The notes below the pieces were generated by a model. That model saw only the letters and a program-made list of their open reading frames with translations. It was not told the DNA's origin and did no database searches. The translations under genes and the position numbers were made by a program. From contig CAMWTJ010000006.1 in assembly GCA_947177185.1 (NCBI GenBank), positions 1-64,000 of the forward strand: 64,000 nucleotides of DNA, given 5' to 3'. Shown one piece after another: positions 17,487-25,090 of the stretch. Source of the DNA: an uncultured Porphyromonadaceae bacterium (GTDB taxonomy: Bacteria > Bacteroidota > Bacteroidia > Bacteroidales > Muribaculaceae). How positions within the stretch are numbered: position 1 is the stretch's first letter; each line of letters opens with the position of its first letter.

Positions 17487-19325
17487 ATGACAAAATCTTT
17501 CAAATATCTGAGCTACATGCTCGTGGGCGCTGCAGTCGCTGCCACGGCATGGTCCTGCACAGACGAAGACTACAACATGCCCGAGCCCAACATATCTTCG
17601 GAAGAGCTGGTGGAAGGCGTGGCATTCTCCGTAGAGCACGACGCTCAAAACCCCAACATCATCCACCTCACCAGCCTGATGCCCGAGAGCTATCAGGTGG
17701 CGTGGATCACCCCCCAGGGCCGCAAGACGGGCAGCACTGCATCCCTGTCGATTCCCTTCGACGGCACTTATGAGGTGCAGATGGGTGTCGACACCCGCGG
17801 CGGCTACGTGTGGAGCGAACCCTACAGCTTCACTATCGACGAGTTCTGCGCCGATTTCGTGGAACATTTCCTTTGGACGCGCATCAGCGGCGGCGTAGGC
17901 CAGAGCAAGACATGGCAGTTTGACCTCGGTGTGCTCGACGACGGCACCGTCAAGACCACGTGCTGGACCGGTCCCCACTGGTTCTTCACCCCCACCTACA
18001 CATGGGACAACCTCCATGCCGCCAACGAAACCGAAAGCACATACGCCAACTTCAAGGACTCCGACCCCTGGGAAGCCGCATCGGCCATCACTCCGAGCGA
18101 CGAATGGTACTGGGCAGCCGACTACGCCGGCAACAGCTGGATGTGCACCGCACAAAACTACGGTTACATCACATTCGACCTCATCAACGGCGCCAACGTC
18201 ACTGTGACTGACGCCGACGGCAACGTGGTGGGCAAAGGCACTTACATGCTCGACACCGACGCCCACACGGTGACCCTCTCGGACGTATATCCGCTCGAAT
18301 CGACCGACACACGCACGCACGAGCGCTTCCTGCAGCTGCTCTATCTCTCGGACGACGCCATGATGCTGATGGCTCCCTCGGAAGGCGTATCGCTCAACTA
18401 TGTGACCAAAGAATACTTCGAGAACTATGTGGCTCCCACACCCACTGTAATCACTCTTCCCGAAGGCTGGTACGACGCTTTCACCACCCAGATCAAATAC
18501 TCGAGCTGGGCTCTTGATGAAAACGCTCCCTTCGACTGGTACGACCTCGGCGGCGAAGCCAAAAACGGCTTTGAGAGCCTCAGCTCCTACCCTGCCGAGT
18601 TCGCACCCGTGCGCGACGTCATAGACAGCTTCAACATGAACCTCTGCGACCCCGCAGCCGGCCAGTACACCGCCGGCGACGTCACGGGCGCAGTAACCAT
18701 CAGCCCCAAAGGCACCGTCAACCTCTCCGAAGGCCTCGGCGGCATAGCCCTCGGCGGCAGCCTCGTGCGCCTCGAAGGCACCGATTTCAACATAATCACC
18801 GTCACGATGGACGACGCCGGACGCGTGGAAAGCTTCGTACTCGGCCTGCCTCAGACCGACGTCAACGGCACTGTCTACGAATATCTCGGCTACAAGTTCG
18901 TTGCAGACTACGGCGTAGAGAAAAAGACCAAATACCGCTGCGACCTCGCATACGCCAACGGCGATTTCGTATTTGACCACGGAGAACTCTACTTTGACTC
19001 CGACGGCCAGTACAGCATCACGGTCAACATCTCCGACCCCGCCATCTATCTGCTCTACTTCGACATCTTCAAGGTGCTCGGCGACCATCCCAACTTCAGC
19101 CTCACCATCAACGACATCAAGCTCGACGGCAACTCTACCGGCATCACCGACGACGATGTGGAAAAAACCGTAGGCGACGACGCCAAGGACGCACGACGCT
19201 ACATCCTGAACCCCTGGAATCCTGTTTCCGCACCCGTAATCACCCCGAAACTCACCGGCGGAACCAGCATCACAGTCGATTTCACCGCACAGCTTGACTC
19301 GGCCACACCGTGGGTCACTGAATAA
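17487..19325 (+). CDS. PUL surface lipoprotein, probable glycan-binding protein (SusE/F position)
   Basis: 612 residues with a lipoprotein signal (lipobox ATAWSC) followed by acidic residues TDEDYN, a pattern associated with surface export of Bacteroidota lipoproteins. A PKD-like N-terminal domain (about 35-130; TYEVQMGVDTRGGYVWSEPYSFTI) is followed by aromatic-rich beta-sandwich segments, for example TWQFDLG, WTGPHWFFTPTYTWDN and EWYWAADYAGNSW. No catalytic motif is recognised. Position directly after SusD is that of surface glycan-binding proteins (SGBP-A/B, SusE/F). The exact family is not recognised; polysaccharide capture is an inference from position and aromatic content. Confidence 0.8.
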   Translation: MTKSFKYLSYMLVGAAVAATAWSCTDEDYNMPEPNISSEELVEGVAFSVEHDAQNPNIIHLTSLMPESYQVAWITPQGRKTGSTASLSIPFDGTYEVQMGVDTRGGYVWSEPYSFTIDEFCADFVEHFLWTRISGGVGQSKTWQFDLGVLDDGTVKTTCWTGPHWFFTPTYTWDNLHAANETESTYANFKDSDPWEAASAITPSDEWYWAADYAGNSWMCTAQNYGYITFDLINGANVTVTDADGNVVGKGTYMLDTDAHTVTLSDVYPLESTDTRTHERFLQLLYLSDDAMMLMAPSEGVSLNYVTKEYFENYVAPTPTVITLPEGWYDAFTTQIKYSSWALDENAPFDWYDLGGEAKNGFESLSSYPAEFAPVRDVIDSFNMNLCDPAAGQYTAGDVTGAVTISPKGTVNLSEGLGGIALGGSLVRLEGTDFNIITVTMDDAGRVESFVLGLPQTDVNGTVYEYLGYKFVADYGVEKKTKYRCDLAYANGDFVFDHGELYFDSDGQYSITVNISDPAIYLLYFDIFKVLGDHPNFSLTINDIKLDGNSTGITDDDVEKTVGDDAKDARRYILNPWNPVSAPVITPKLTGGTSITVDFTAQLDSATPWVTE

Positions 19326-19342
19326 AAGCAGCGATACAGACA

Positions 19343-19372
19343 GCCGGGCGGCGCCCAATGCCGCCGCCCGGC
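19343..19372 (+). terminator. GC-rich stem-loop between the two surface lipoprotein genes
   Basis: GCCGGGCGGCG (19343-19353) and CGCCGCCCGGC (19362-19372) form a perfect 11-bp stem with an 8-nt loop. It is followed by GTAAACC rather than a U-tract, so termination would be inefficient; a role in 3'-end protection of upstream mRNA segments is the alternative. Confidence 0.45.
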
Positions 19373-19418
19373 GTAAACCAATCAATCTATAATCTGAATC
19401 AAATCCATCGACACAGAT

Positions 19419-21566
19419 ATGAATAAGAAAATACTGGTAGGCCTGCTGTCGCTGACTCTCGGCGCATCGTTCGCACTCACATCGTGCGACGACGACGATC
19501 CCGTAGTCAACACCACTCCTATCATCAAAGAAGTAGTGACCGGCGGAGCCGAAGTTACAGCCACGAGCGCCACCGTCACCGGCACCGTAGCCGGCCTTTC
19601 CGGGCAGAACGTATTGGCCTACACCGTAGGCGTGGTGTACAGCACCTCCGAAAATCCCACGGCCGGCGGCAGCCGCGCCAACGGCACACTGGGCGAGGAC
19701 GGCACCACCGTCACGACCACCATCAACGGCCTTACCGACGGCGTGACCTACTACTACGCGCAGTTCGTGACGCTGCAGGGCACCATCACCCAGTACGGCG
19801 AGGTTAAAAGCTTCATCACCACCGATTCTGAAATCGCCACTGCAGCTCCCGCAGCCGTTGAAGCCACTACGGCCAACCTGAGCGGCACAATCAACGGCAT
19901 GCAGGACAAACTCGACGCAGGCTCGCTCAACTACGGCATCATCATCGCACCCGCGGCCAAACCCATAGCCGAAGGCCACAAGATAGCCGCCGAAGGCACC
20001 GACAACGCCTTCACCGTGACGGCCAAAAACCTTGTGCCCAACACCGCCTACAAGTTTGCTGCCTACATGACCGTCAACGGCGCCGATGTGCTCGGCAACG
20101 AGCAGACGCTCAACACCCCCGTGGGCTTGGACGCCAACGCTGAAAGCGTCGACGACTACGTGGACATGGGCACACGCCTCCAGTGGTGCCGCTACAATGT
20201 GGGCGCCGCTTCCGAAACCGAAGCCGGCGCACTGCTGGGCTACGGCGACGTGACAGGCTTCAACTACTCGACCTCACTCGCCGACTATGCCACCGGCGAT
20301 ATCGCCGGCACTTCGTTCGACGCTGCAGCCGCTGCCGGCATGGGCATGACTCCCACCGCCGCCGACTGGGCCGAACTGCTGGCCGTATCGACCGTGGAAT
20401 CGGCCGTGAACGGCGACGCAGGCTGCCTTAAAGTGACATCCAACATCACCGGCAACAGCATCCTGCTGCCCGCCGCCGGCAAACGCGAAGGCACATCGGT
20501 CGACAACAACGACCTGGCCATGTACTGGACCGCCAACGCTTCCGGCACCAACTCCGACTACGCCACCCTCGCCACCATCTCCGACAACGGCTTGGCCACG
20601 TCCAACGCCCTGCGCTACACCGGCGCCCTCGTGCGTCCCGTGCGCAAGCCTTACATCAACAATGTGGAAGCCGACGTTGAGAAACTCGCCGTAGGCGACC
20701 TCGAAGAAAACGGCCGCATCCGCATCGAGATTTTCAACCAGTTCGGCTCCACGGCCGCCGATCCCGCCGTGAACCCCGCCGCCATCTCGTTTGAATCTCA
20801 GATGGTGATAGATTTCACCATCACGGGCCTTAAAGAAAACCTCAAGGAAGGCGCCAAGGGCAGCTACCGCGCAGGCCTTGAATATGCAGCCGGCGGCTGG
20901 AGCCCCGACTATTGGAGCAGCTTCGACGGCAACGCCCAGGACTGCATCGTATGCGGCGACGGCGACTACCGCGTATGCTTCAACACCACCAAAGCCGCTG
21001 AGGGCGCCGAAGTGTTCTGCATCGACATCAACGGCCTCGGAGCCGACGTAGTCGACATGAGCAAGGTGAAGGTGGAAAAACTCGTCATCTCGCTTGACCC
21101 CAAAGAAGCCATGTACACCGACGTTGACCTCTCTGTGGCCAACATCATCACCGGCGAGAAGGAAGACAACGGCACCGACGTGCGCGTGGAAATCTACAAC
21201 GAGTACGGTCCCACCAACGTTAACGGCGATCCCTTCGCCGACACCAAGTTCGGCCAGGGCACCACGGTGGCCAACGTGACCTTCTCCGGCATCAGCGGCA
21301 ACCTCAAGAGCGGTGCCGCCGGCAGCTACGTAGGCGCCATGAGCCTCGCTTGCGGCGGCTGGTATCCCCAGTGGTGGGGCGGAGCCGCTTCCGACGTGAC
21401 CATCACCGGCGACGGCACCTACAATTTCCCCGTCTACCTGGAGTCCTACGCACAGGGCACAGTGGTGTGGGTAATCGACATCAACGGCCTCTGGAAGGAC
21501 CTCATCGACGCTTCCAAACTTGAAGTGACCGTGAACCGCGTGACCACACCCGTGCAGACTCTCTGA
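19419..21566 (+). CDS. modular surface lipoprotein with FN3-like, FISUMP-like and duplicated CBM-like domains
   Basis: 715 residues. Lipobox LTSC is followed by DDDD. Two fibronectin-III-like repeats (about 38-130 and 135-235; ATSATVTGTV, GVTYYYAQFVT) lead to a segment YVDMGTRLQWCRYNVGA that resembles the FISUMP/DUF1566-type domain (about 240-405). The C-terminal half contains two related modules (about 420-560 and 565-707). Each has an R-I/V-E-I-F/Y-N-Q/E-F/Y-G motif, a K-G/A-A-x-GSY motif, and a Trp-containing GGW-(S/Y)-P motif, which looks like an internal duplication of a carbohydrate-binding module. No catalytic domain is seen. Probably the second surface glycan-binding protein of this PUL. 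Confidence 0.75.
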   Translation: MNKKILVGLLSLTLGASFALTSCDDDDPVVNTTPIIKEVVTGGAEVTATSATVTGTVAGLSGQNVLAYTVGVVYSTSENPTAGGSRANGTLGEDGTTVTTTINGLTDGVTYYYAQFVTLQGTITQYGEVKSFITTDSEIATAAPAAVEATTANLSGTINGMQDKLDAGSLNYGIIIAPAAKPIAEGHKIAAEGTDNAFTVTAKNLVPNTAYKFAAYMTVNGADVLGNEQTLNTPVGLDANAESVDDYVDMGTRLQWCRYNVGAASETEAGALLGYGDVTGFNYSTSLADYATGDIAGTSFDAAAAAGMGMTPTAADWAELLAVSTVESAVNGDAGCLKVTSNITGNSILLPAAGKREGTSVDNNDLAMYWTANASGTNSDYATLATISDNGLATSNALRYTGALVRPVRKPYINNVEADVEKLAVGDLEENGRIRIEIFNQFGSTAADPAVNPAAISFESQMVIDFTITGLKENLKEGAKGSYRAGLEYAAGGWSPDYWSSFDGNAQDCIVCGDGDYRVCFNTTKAAEGAEVFCIDINGLGADVVDMSKVKVEKLVISLDPKEAMYTDVDLSVANIITGEKEDNGTDVRVEIYNEYGPTNVNGDPFADTKFGQGTTVANVTFSGISGNLKSGAAGSYVGAMSLACGGWYPQWWGGAASDVTITGDGTYNFPVYLESYAQGTVVWVIDINGLWKDLIDASKLEVTVNRVTTPVQTL

Positions 21567-21598
21567 ACTGAATATTCTGAAATTTTAGACTGAACCTG

Positions 21599-21634
21599 AA
21601 AAAGCCCGGTTTCTACCAGCGAACCGGGCTTTTT
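21599..21634 (+). terminator. intrinsic terminator downstream of the modular surface lipoprotein
   Basis: AAAAAGCCCGGTT (21599-21611) and AACCGGGCTTTTT (21622-21634) form a 13-bp stem with a 10-nt loop, ending in a run of five T. This is a textbook bidirectional terminator. The GH5 gene starts 33 nt later without an evident own promoter, so readthrough presumably supplies it at a lower level. Confidence 0.85.
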
Positions 21635-21667
21635 CAAGCCTCTCCCGAAAGCCAAACTATCCAAAGC

Positions 21668-23356
21668 ATGAAATTCAGACACATTCTTTTTGCAACAATG
21701 CTCGCAGCCGGCTTCGCAGCCTGCAGCGACGACGACAACGAACCCGCACCCGCGTGGGGCGAAGGCATCACCGTGAAAAAAGAAGTAGCCCTCGCCGCCG
21801 CCGCTCCGCAGACTCTCAACATCAAGGCTCCGGCAGCTCCGACTCTGAAATCGGAAGCCGAGTGGCTGCACATAGGCCAGCCCGAAGCCAAATCGGCCGG
21901 CATATACGCCGTGCAGCTGCAGGCCGACATCAACCCCCTGGGCGAACCCCGCTCCACTGAGATTGAAATCACGGCCGGCCAGCACAAAGCCACCGTGAAG
22001 CTCACCCAGCTTGCCGGCGACGCCGTGCAGATACTCGAAATCACTCCGGGCACCACACTCGACCCGCAGGGCGGCACCGTGACCATCAAATACCTCGCCA
22101 CCGCAGAGCCGTCGGTCACGGCACCCGACTGGATGGCCGTGGAAAAAGGACGCGCCCTGACCGAAGGCGTGGTCACCCTGACCTATAGCGGCAACTACAA
22201 GGACGCACCCCGCGAAGCCGAAGTAGTGCTGTCTATCACCAAGAGCATCAGCGCCTCTGTAGTTCTGCAGCAGGCCAACACCAGCCTCCCGCAGGAAATG
22301 GGCAGCACCGCCAAGGAGCTCGCAGCCAAAATGTATGCCGGCATCAACATCGGCAACACCATGGAATGTCCCGGCAAGGAAGGCGACTGGAGCATGCCCG
22401 TCAACGAAGCCTACGTAGCAGCACTCGCCCGCATGGGCTTCAACGCCGTGCGCATCCCCTGCGCATGGGACAGCCACGTGAGCGACGCCGCCACCAACAC
22501 CATCGACCCCGCATGGCTCGACCGCGTGGACGAAGTGGTGGGCTACGTTATCGGCAACGGCATGTATGCCATTGTCAACATACACTGGGACGGCGGATGG
22601 CTTGAAAACACCTGCAAGGACGGATGGAACGCCGATGTGGACAAAAAACAGCGCGACTACTGGAAGCAGATAGCCGAGAAGCTCAACCACTACGACGAGC
22701 ATCTGCTGCTCGCAGCCATGAACGAGCCCAACCACACCAGCCACACCAGCACCGACGCCATAATGAAATACCAGCAGGCCATGCTCGATGTGGTGCGCGC
22801 CACCGGCGACAACAACGCATCGCGTGTGCTCGTGATGCAGGTGCCCAACACCAACATCGACCTCGGAACCCAGGGATACTACAAGATGCCCGTCGACGTT
22901 GTGGAGGACCGCCTCATGGTCGAAGCGCATTTCTACGACAGCTACCAGTTCAACATGATGACACAGGACGAAGGCTGGGGCAAATGCCACTGGTATTGGG
23001 GCGAAGAAAACTTTGTGGCCGGTTCGGACCGCAATGCCACCCACACTCCCGACGACGTGCGCCGCCAGATGCAGAAGATGAAGACCGCATACGTGGACAA
23101 GGGCATACCTGCCATCATAGGCGAATACTGCGTGTGCGAGGACCGCTCCAGCTACGCAGGCATCGACAAGGCCAAGCACCAGGCCAGCTTGAAGCTCTGG
23201 AACCGCGTCACCACACGCGAAGCCAAAAACGCCGGCTGCGTGCCCTTCTTCTGGGAAACGGGCGGCGACATCAACCGCATCGACGGTTCCGTCCGTCGCT
23301 CCTATCAGCTCGACGGCGTGTTTGAAGGCGCAGCCGAAGGCGTGTATCCTTTCTGA
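21668..23356 (+). CDS. GH5 endo-beta-1,4-glucanase (xyloglucanase-like) with BACON domains, lipoprotein
   Basis: 562 residues. Lipobox AACSDDDNEP marks a likely surface lipoprotein. Two BACON-like beta-sandwich domains (about 40-120 and 125-205; SEAEWLHIGQPEAKSAG, TVTIKYLATAEPSV) precede the GH5 barrel (about 215-560). The barrel has NIGNTMECPG, the acid/base Glu in AAMNEPNH (near 351) and the nucleophile Glu in AIIGEYCV (near 485). BACON plus GH5 at the cell surface is the architecture of BoGH5A, the endo-xyloglucanase that starts xyloglucan breakdown in Bacteroides ovatus. GH5 subfamily 4 is likely by this analogy but not proven; a cellulase or mixed-linkage glucanase activity is possible. 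Confidence 0.93.
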   Translation: MKFRHILFATMLAAGFAACSDDDNEPAPAWGEGITVKKEVALAAAAPQTLNIKAPAAPTLKSEAEWLHIGQPEAKSAGIYAVQLQADINPLGEPRSTEIEITAGQHKATVKLTQLAGDAVQILEITPGTTLDPQGGTVTIKYLATAEPSVTAPDWMAVEKGRALTEGVVTLTYSGNYKDAPREAEVVLSITKSISASVVLQQANTSLPQEMGSTAKELAAKMYAGINIGNTMECPGKEGDWSMPVNEAYVAALARMGFNAVRIPCAWDSHVSDAATNTIDPAWLDRVDEVVGYVIGNGMYAIVNIHWDGGWLENTCKDGWNADVDKKQRDYWKQIAEKLNHYDEHLLLAAMNEPNHTSHTSTDAIMKYQQAMLDVVRATGDNNASRVLVMQVPNTNIDLGTQGYYKMPVDVVEDRLMVEAHFYDSYQFNMMTQDEGWGKCHWYWGEENFVAGSDRNATHTPDDVRRQMQKMKTAYVDKGIPAIIGEYCVCEDRSSYAGIDKAKHQASLKLWNRVTTREAKNAGCVPFFWETGGDINRIDGSVRRSYQLDGVFEGAAEGVYPF

Positions 23357-23421
23357 CAAATAGAAAATAGACGATAAAAACAGCGCAGCCGCGCCACACG
23401 GTTTTTTATCTGATATTCATA

Positions 23422-23452
23422 TTTATATATTTGAATTTTATCGTTACCTTTG
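23422..23452 (+). promoter_or_regulatory. possible promoter for the GH43-GH97 pair
   Basis: TACCTTTG at 23445-23452 matches the TAnnTTTG -7 consensus; TTTA at 23422-23425 stands at the -33 position with 19 nt between. The region is AT-rich (a 60-nt AT block after the GH5 stop). The start would fall near 23459, inside the hairpin at 23455-23477. Confidence 0.45.
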
Positions 23453-23454
23453 TG

Positions 23455-23488
23455 GAGCCGCATATGCCGTGCGGCTCTACTCTTTTTG
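23455..23488 (+). terminator. stem-loop with U-tract between GH5 and GH43
   Basis: GAGCCGCA (23455-23462) pairs with TGCGGCTC (23470-23477) over a 7-nt loop, followed by TACTCTTTTT. It could end the GH5 transcript. Because a promoter-like -7 box sits immediately before it, it could instead be a leader hairpin of the GH43 transcript. Confidence 0.55.
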
Positions 23489-23515
23489 GGTGGACGAACG
23501 CAATCTACACATCCC

Positions 23516-25090
23516 ATGAAAAAAACCAGACTCGCAGCCGTCGCTTTGGCCACTGCCGCCATTGCCGCAACTGCGGCGACATACACTAATCCCGTGTTGC
23601 CGGGCTTTTATCCCGACCCAAGCGTGTGTCGTGTCGACTCGGATTTTTATCTGGTCAACAGCTCATTCCAGTTTTTTCCCGGCGTGCCCGTGTGGCATAG
23701 CCGCGACCTTGTGCACTGGGAACAGATAGGCAACGCACTCGACCGCCCGTCGCAACTGCCGCTCGGAGAGTCCGGCGCGTGGCTCGGCATATACGCGCCG
23801 ACCATACGCTACCATGAAGGCACGTTCTACATGATTACCACCAACGTGGGCCCGCATGCAGGCGGCAATTTCTTTGTCACCGCCACCGACCCTGCCGGAC
23901 CGTGGTCGGAACCCGTGTGGCTCGAACAGGGCGGCATAGACCCCTCGCTATATTTCGAAGACGGCAAGGCATACATGACCAGCAACCCCGACGGAGCCAT
24001 CTATCTCTGCGAAATCGACCTCTCGACAGGCGCGCAGCTCACACCCTCGCGCGCCATATGGCAAGGCACGGGCGGACGCCACCCGGAGGCTCCGCACATC
24101 TACAAGAAAGACGGCTGGTACTACCTGATGATAGCCGAGGGCGGCACCGAACTGGGCCACGGCGTGACCATGGCGCGCAGCCGCGACATCTACGGCCCAT
24201 ACACGCCGGCGCCGTCGAACCCCATACTCTCAAATTTCCGCATGGCCGCGCAGAGCAGCCGCATACAGGGCGTGGGACACGCCGACCTGGTCGACGCGCC
24301 CGACGGTTCGTGGTGGATTGTGGCCCTTGGCTACCGCACCGTGGCCAATGGCGTACACACCCTCGGACGCGAAACCATGCTCGCGCCGGTGCGCTGGGAC
24401 GAGGGAGCGTGGCCGGTGGTCAACGCCGACGGCACTCTCGACATAGACATGAACGCCCCCACCCTGCCGCTGCACGCGGTGGCCGAGCGGCCGGAACTCA
24501 CCGATTTCACAGCCCTCACGCATCTCGGACCCGAGTGGGTGTATCTGCGCAACCCCCACCCCGAAAACTACGCGCTCGGCAGCGACGGGCTCACACTCAC
24601 GGCCACACCCGTGACGCTTGACGACTCCGACAGCCCGACCTGGACAGGCGTGCGCCAGACCCAGCACCGCTTCACGGCCATCACCAAGATGTCGCCGGAC
24701 GCCGCAGCCCCCGCCGGCGCGACGGCCGGCATCACGGTATACATGGACGGCGGAAGCCACTACGACCTCGCTGCGGAAAGCCTCGGCGACGGACGGCAGC
24801 AGCTCGTGTGCACACTGCGGCTCAACGCCATCACACACCGTTTCGACGCCATACCGCTGCCCGAGGGCGCCACGGCCGTGCTGCGCGTCGACGGCGAGGA
24901 GGACATGTACAGCTTCAGCGTCAGCACCGACGGAGCGCGCACCTGGATACCTGCCGGACAGGCCAACGCACGCTACCTCGCCACCGAAACCGCGGGCGGA
25001 TTCACAGGCATGACGATAGGCCTGTTTGCCACCGCACCCACATCCACAAAAGCAACCTTTAAAAACTTTTTATACCGCACCGAACAATGA
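23516..25090 (+). CDS. GH43 family arabinofuranosidase/beta-xylosidase, exported
   Basis: The start chosen is the ATG at 23516, which gives the signal peptide MKKTRLAAVALATAAIAATAAT; an upstream in-frame TTG at 23450 would add 22 non-signal residues across the hairpin. The product has 524 residues. The five-bladed propeller shows the base Asp in FYPDPSV (residue 34), the second Asp in GGIDPSLYF and the acid Glu in RHPEAPHIYKK. A C-terminal beta-sandwich (GH43_C2/DUF1349-like, starting near LGPEWVYLRNPHPENY) follows, as in GH43 subfamilies 10-12. In xyloglucan loci GH43 enzymes remove arabinofuranose side chains. The stop overlaps the GH97 start by 4 bp. Confidence 0.92.
   Translation: MKKTRLAAVALATAAIAATAATYTNPVLPGFYPDPSVCRVDSDFYLVNSSFQFFPGVPVWHSRDLVHWEQIGNALDRPSQLPLGESGAWLGIYAPTIRYHEGTFYMITTNVGPHAGGNFFVTATDPAGPWSEPVWLEQGGIDPSLYFEDGKAYMTSNPDGAIYLCEIDLSTGAQLTPSRAIWQGTGGRHPEAPHIYKKDGWYYLMIAEGGTELGHGVTMARSRDIYGPYTPAPSNPILSNFRMAAQSSRIQGVGHADLVDAPDGSWWIVALGYRTVANGVHTLGRETMLAPVRWDEGAWPVVNADGTLDIDMNAPTLPLHAVAERPELTDFTALTHLGPEWVYLRNPHPENYALGSDGLTLTATPVTLDDSDSPTWTGVRQTQHRFTAITKMSPDAAAPAGATAGITVYMDGGSHYDLAAESLGDGRQQLVCTLRLNAITHRFDAIPLPEGATAVLRVDGEEDMYSFSVSTDGARTWIPAGQANARYLATETAGGFTGMTIGLFATAPTSTKATFKNFLYRTEQ

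Noticed and set aside
21599-21634. Inverted repeat as an attachment site or IS end
   Set aside because: The arms end in A and T runs and sit directly after a stop codon, which is the form of an intrinsic terminator; no recombinase gene is near.
23450-23515. Upstream TTG start for the GH43 gene
   Set aside because: It would place the start inside a hairpin and add non-signal residues before a clean signal peptide at 23516.
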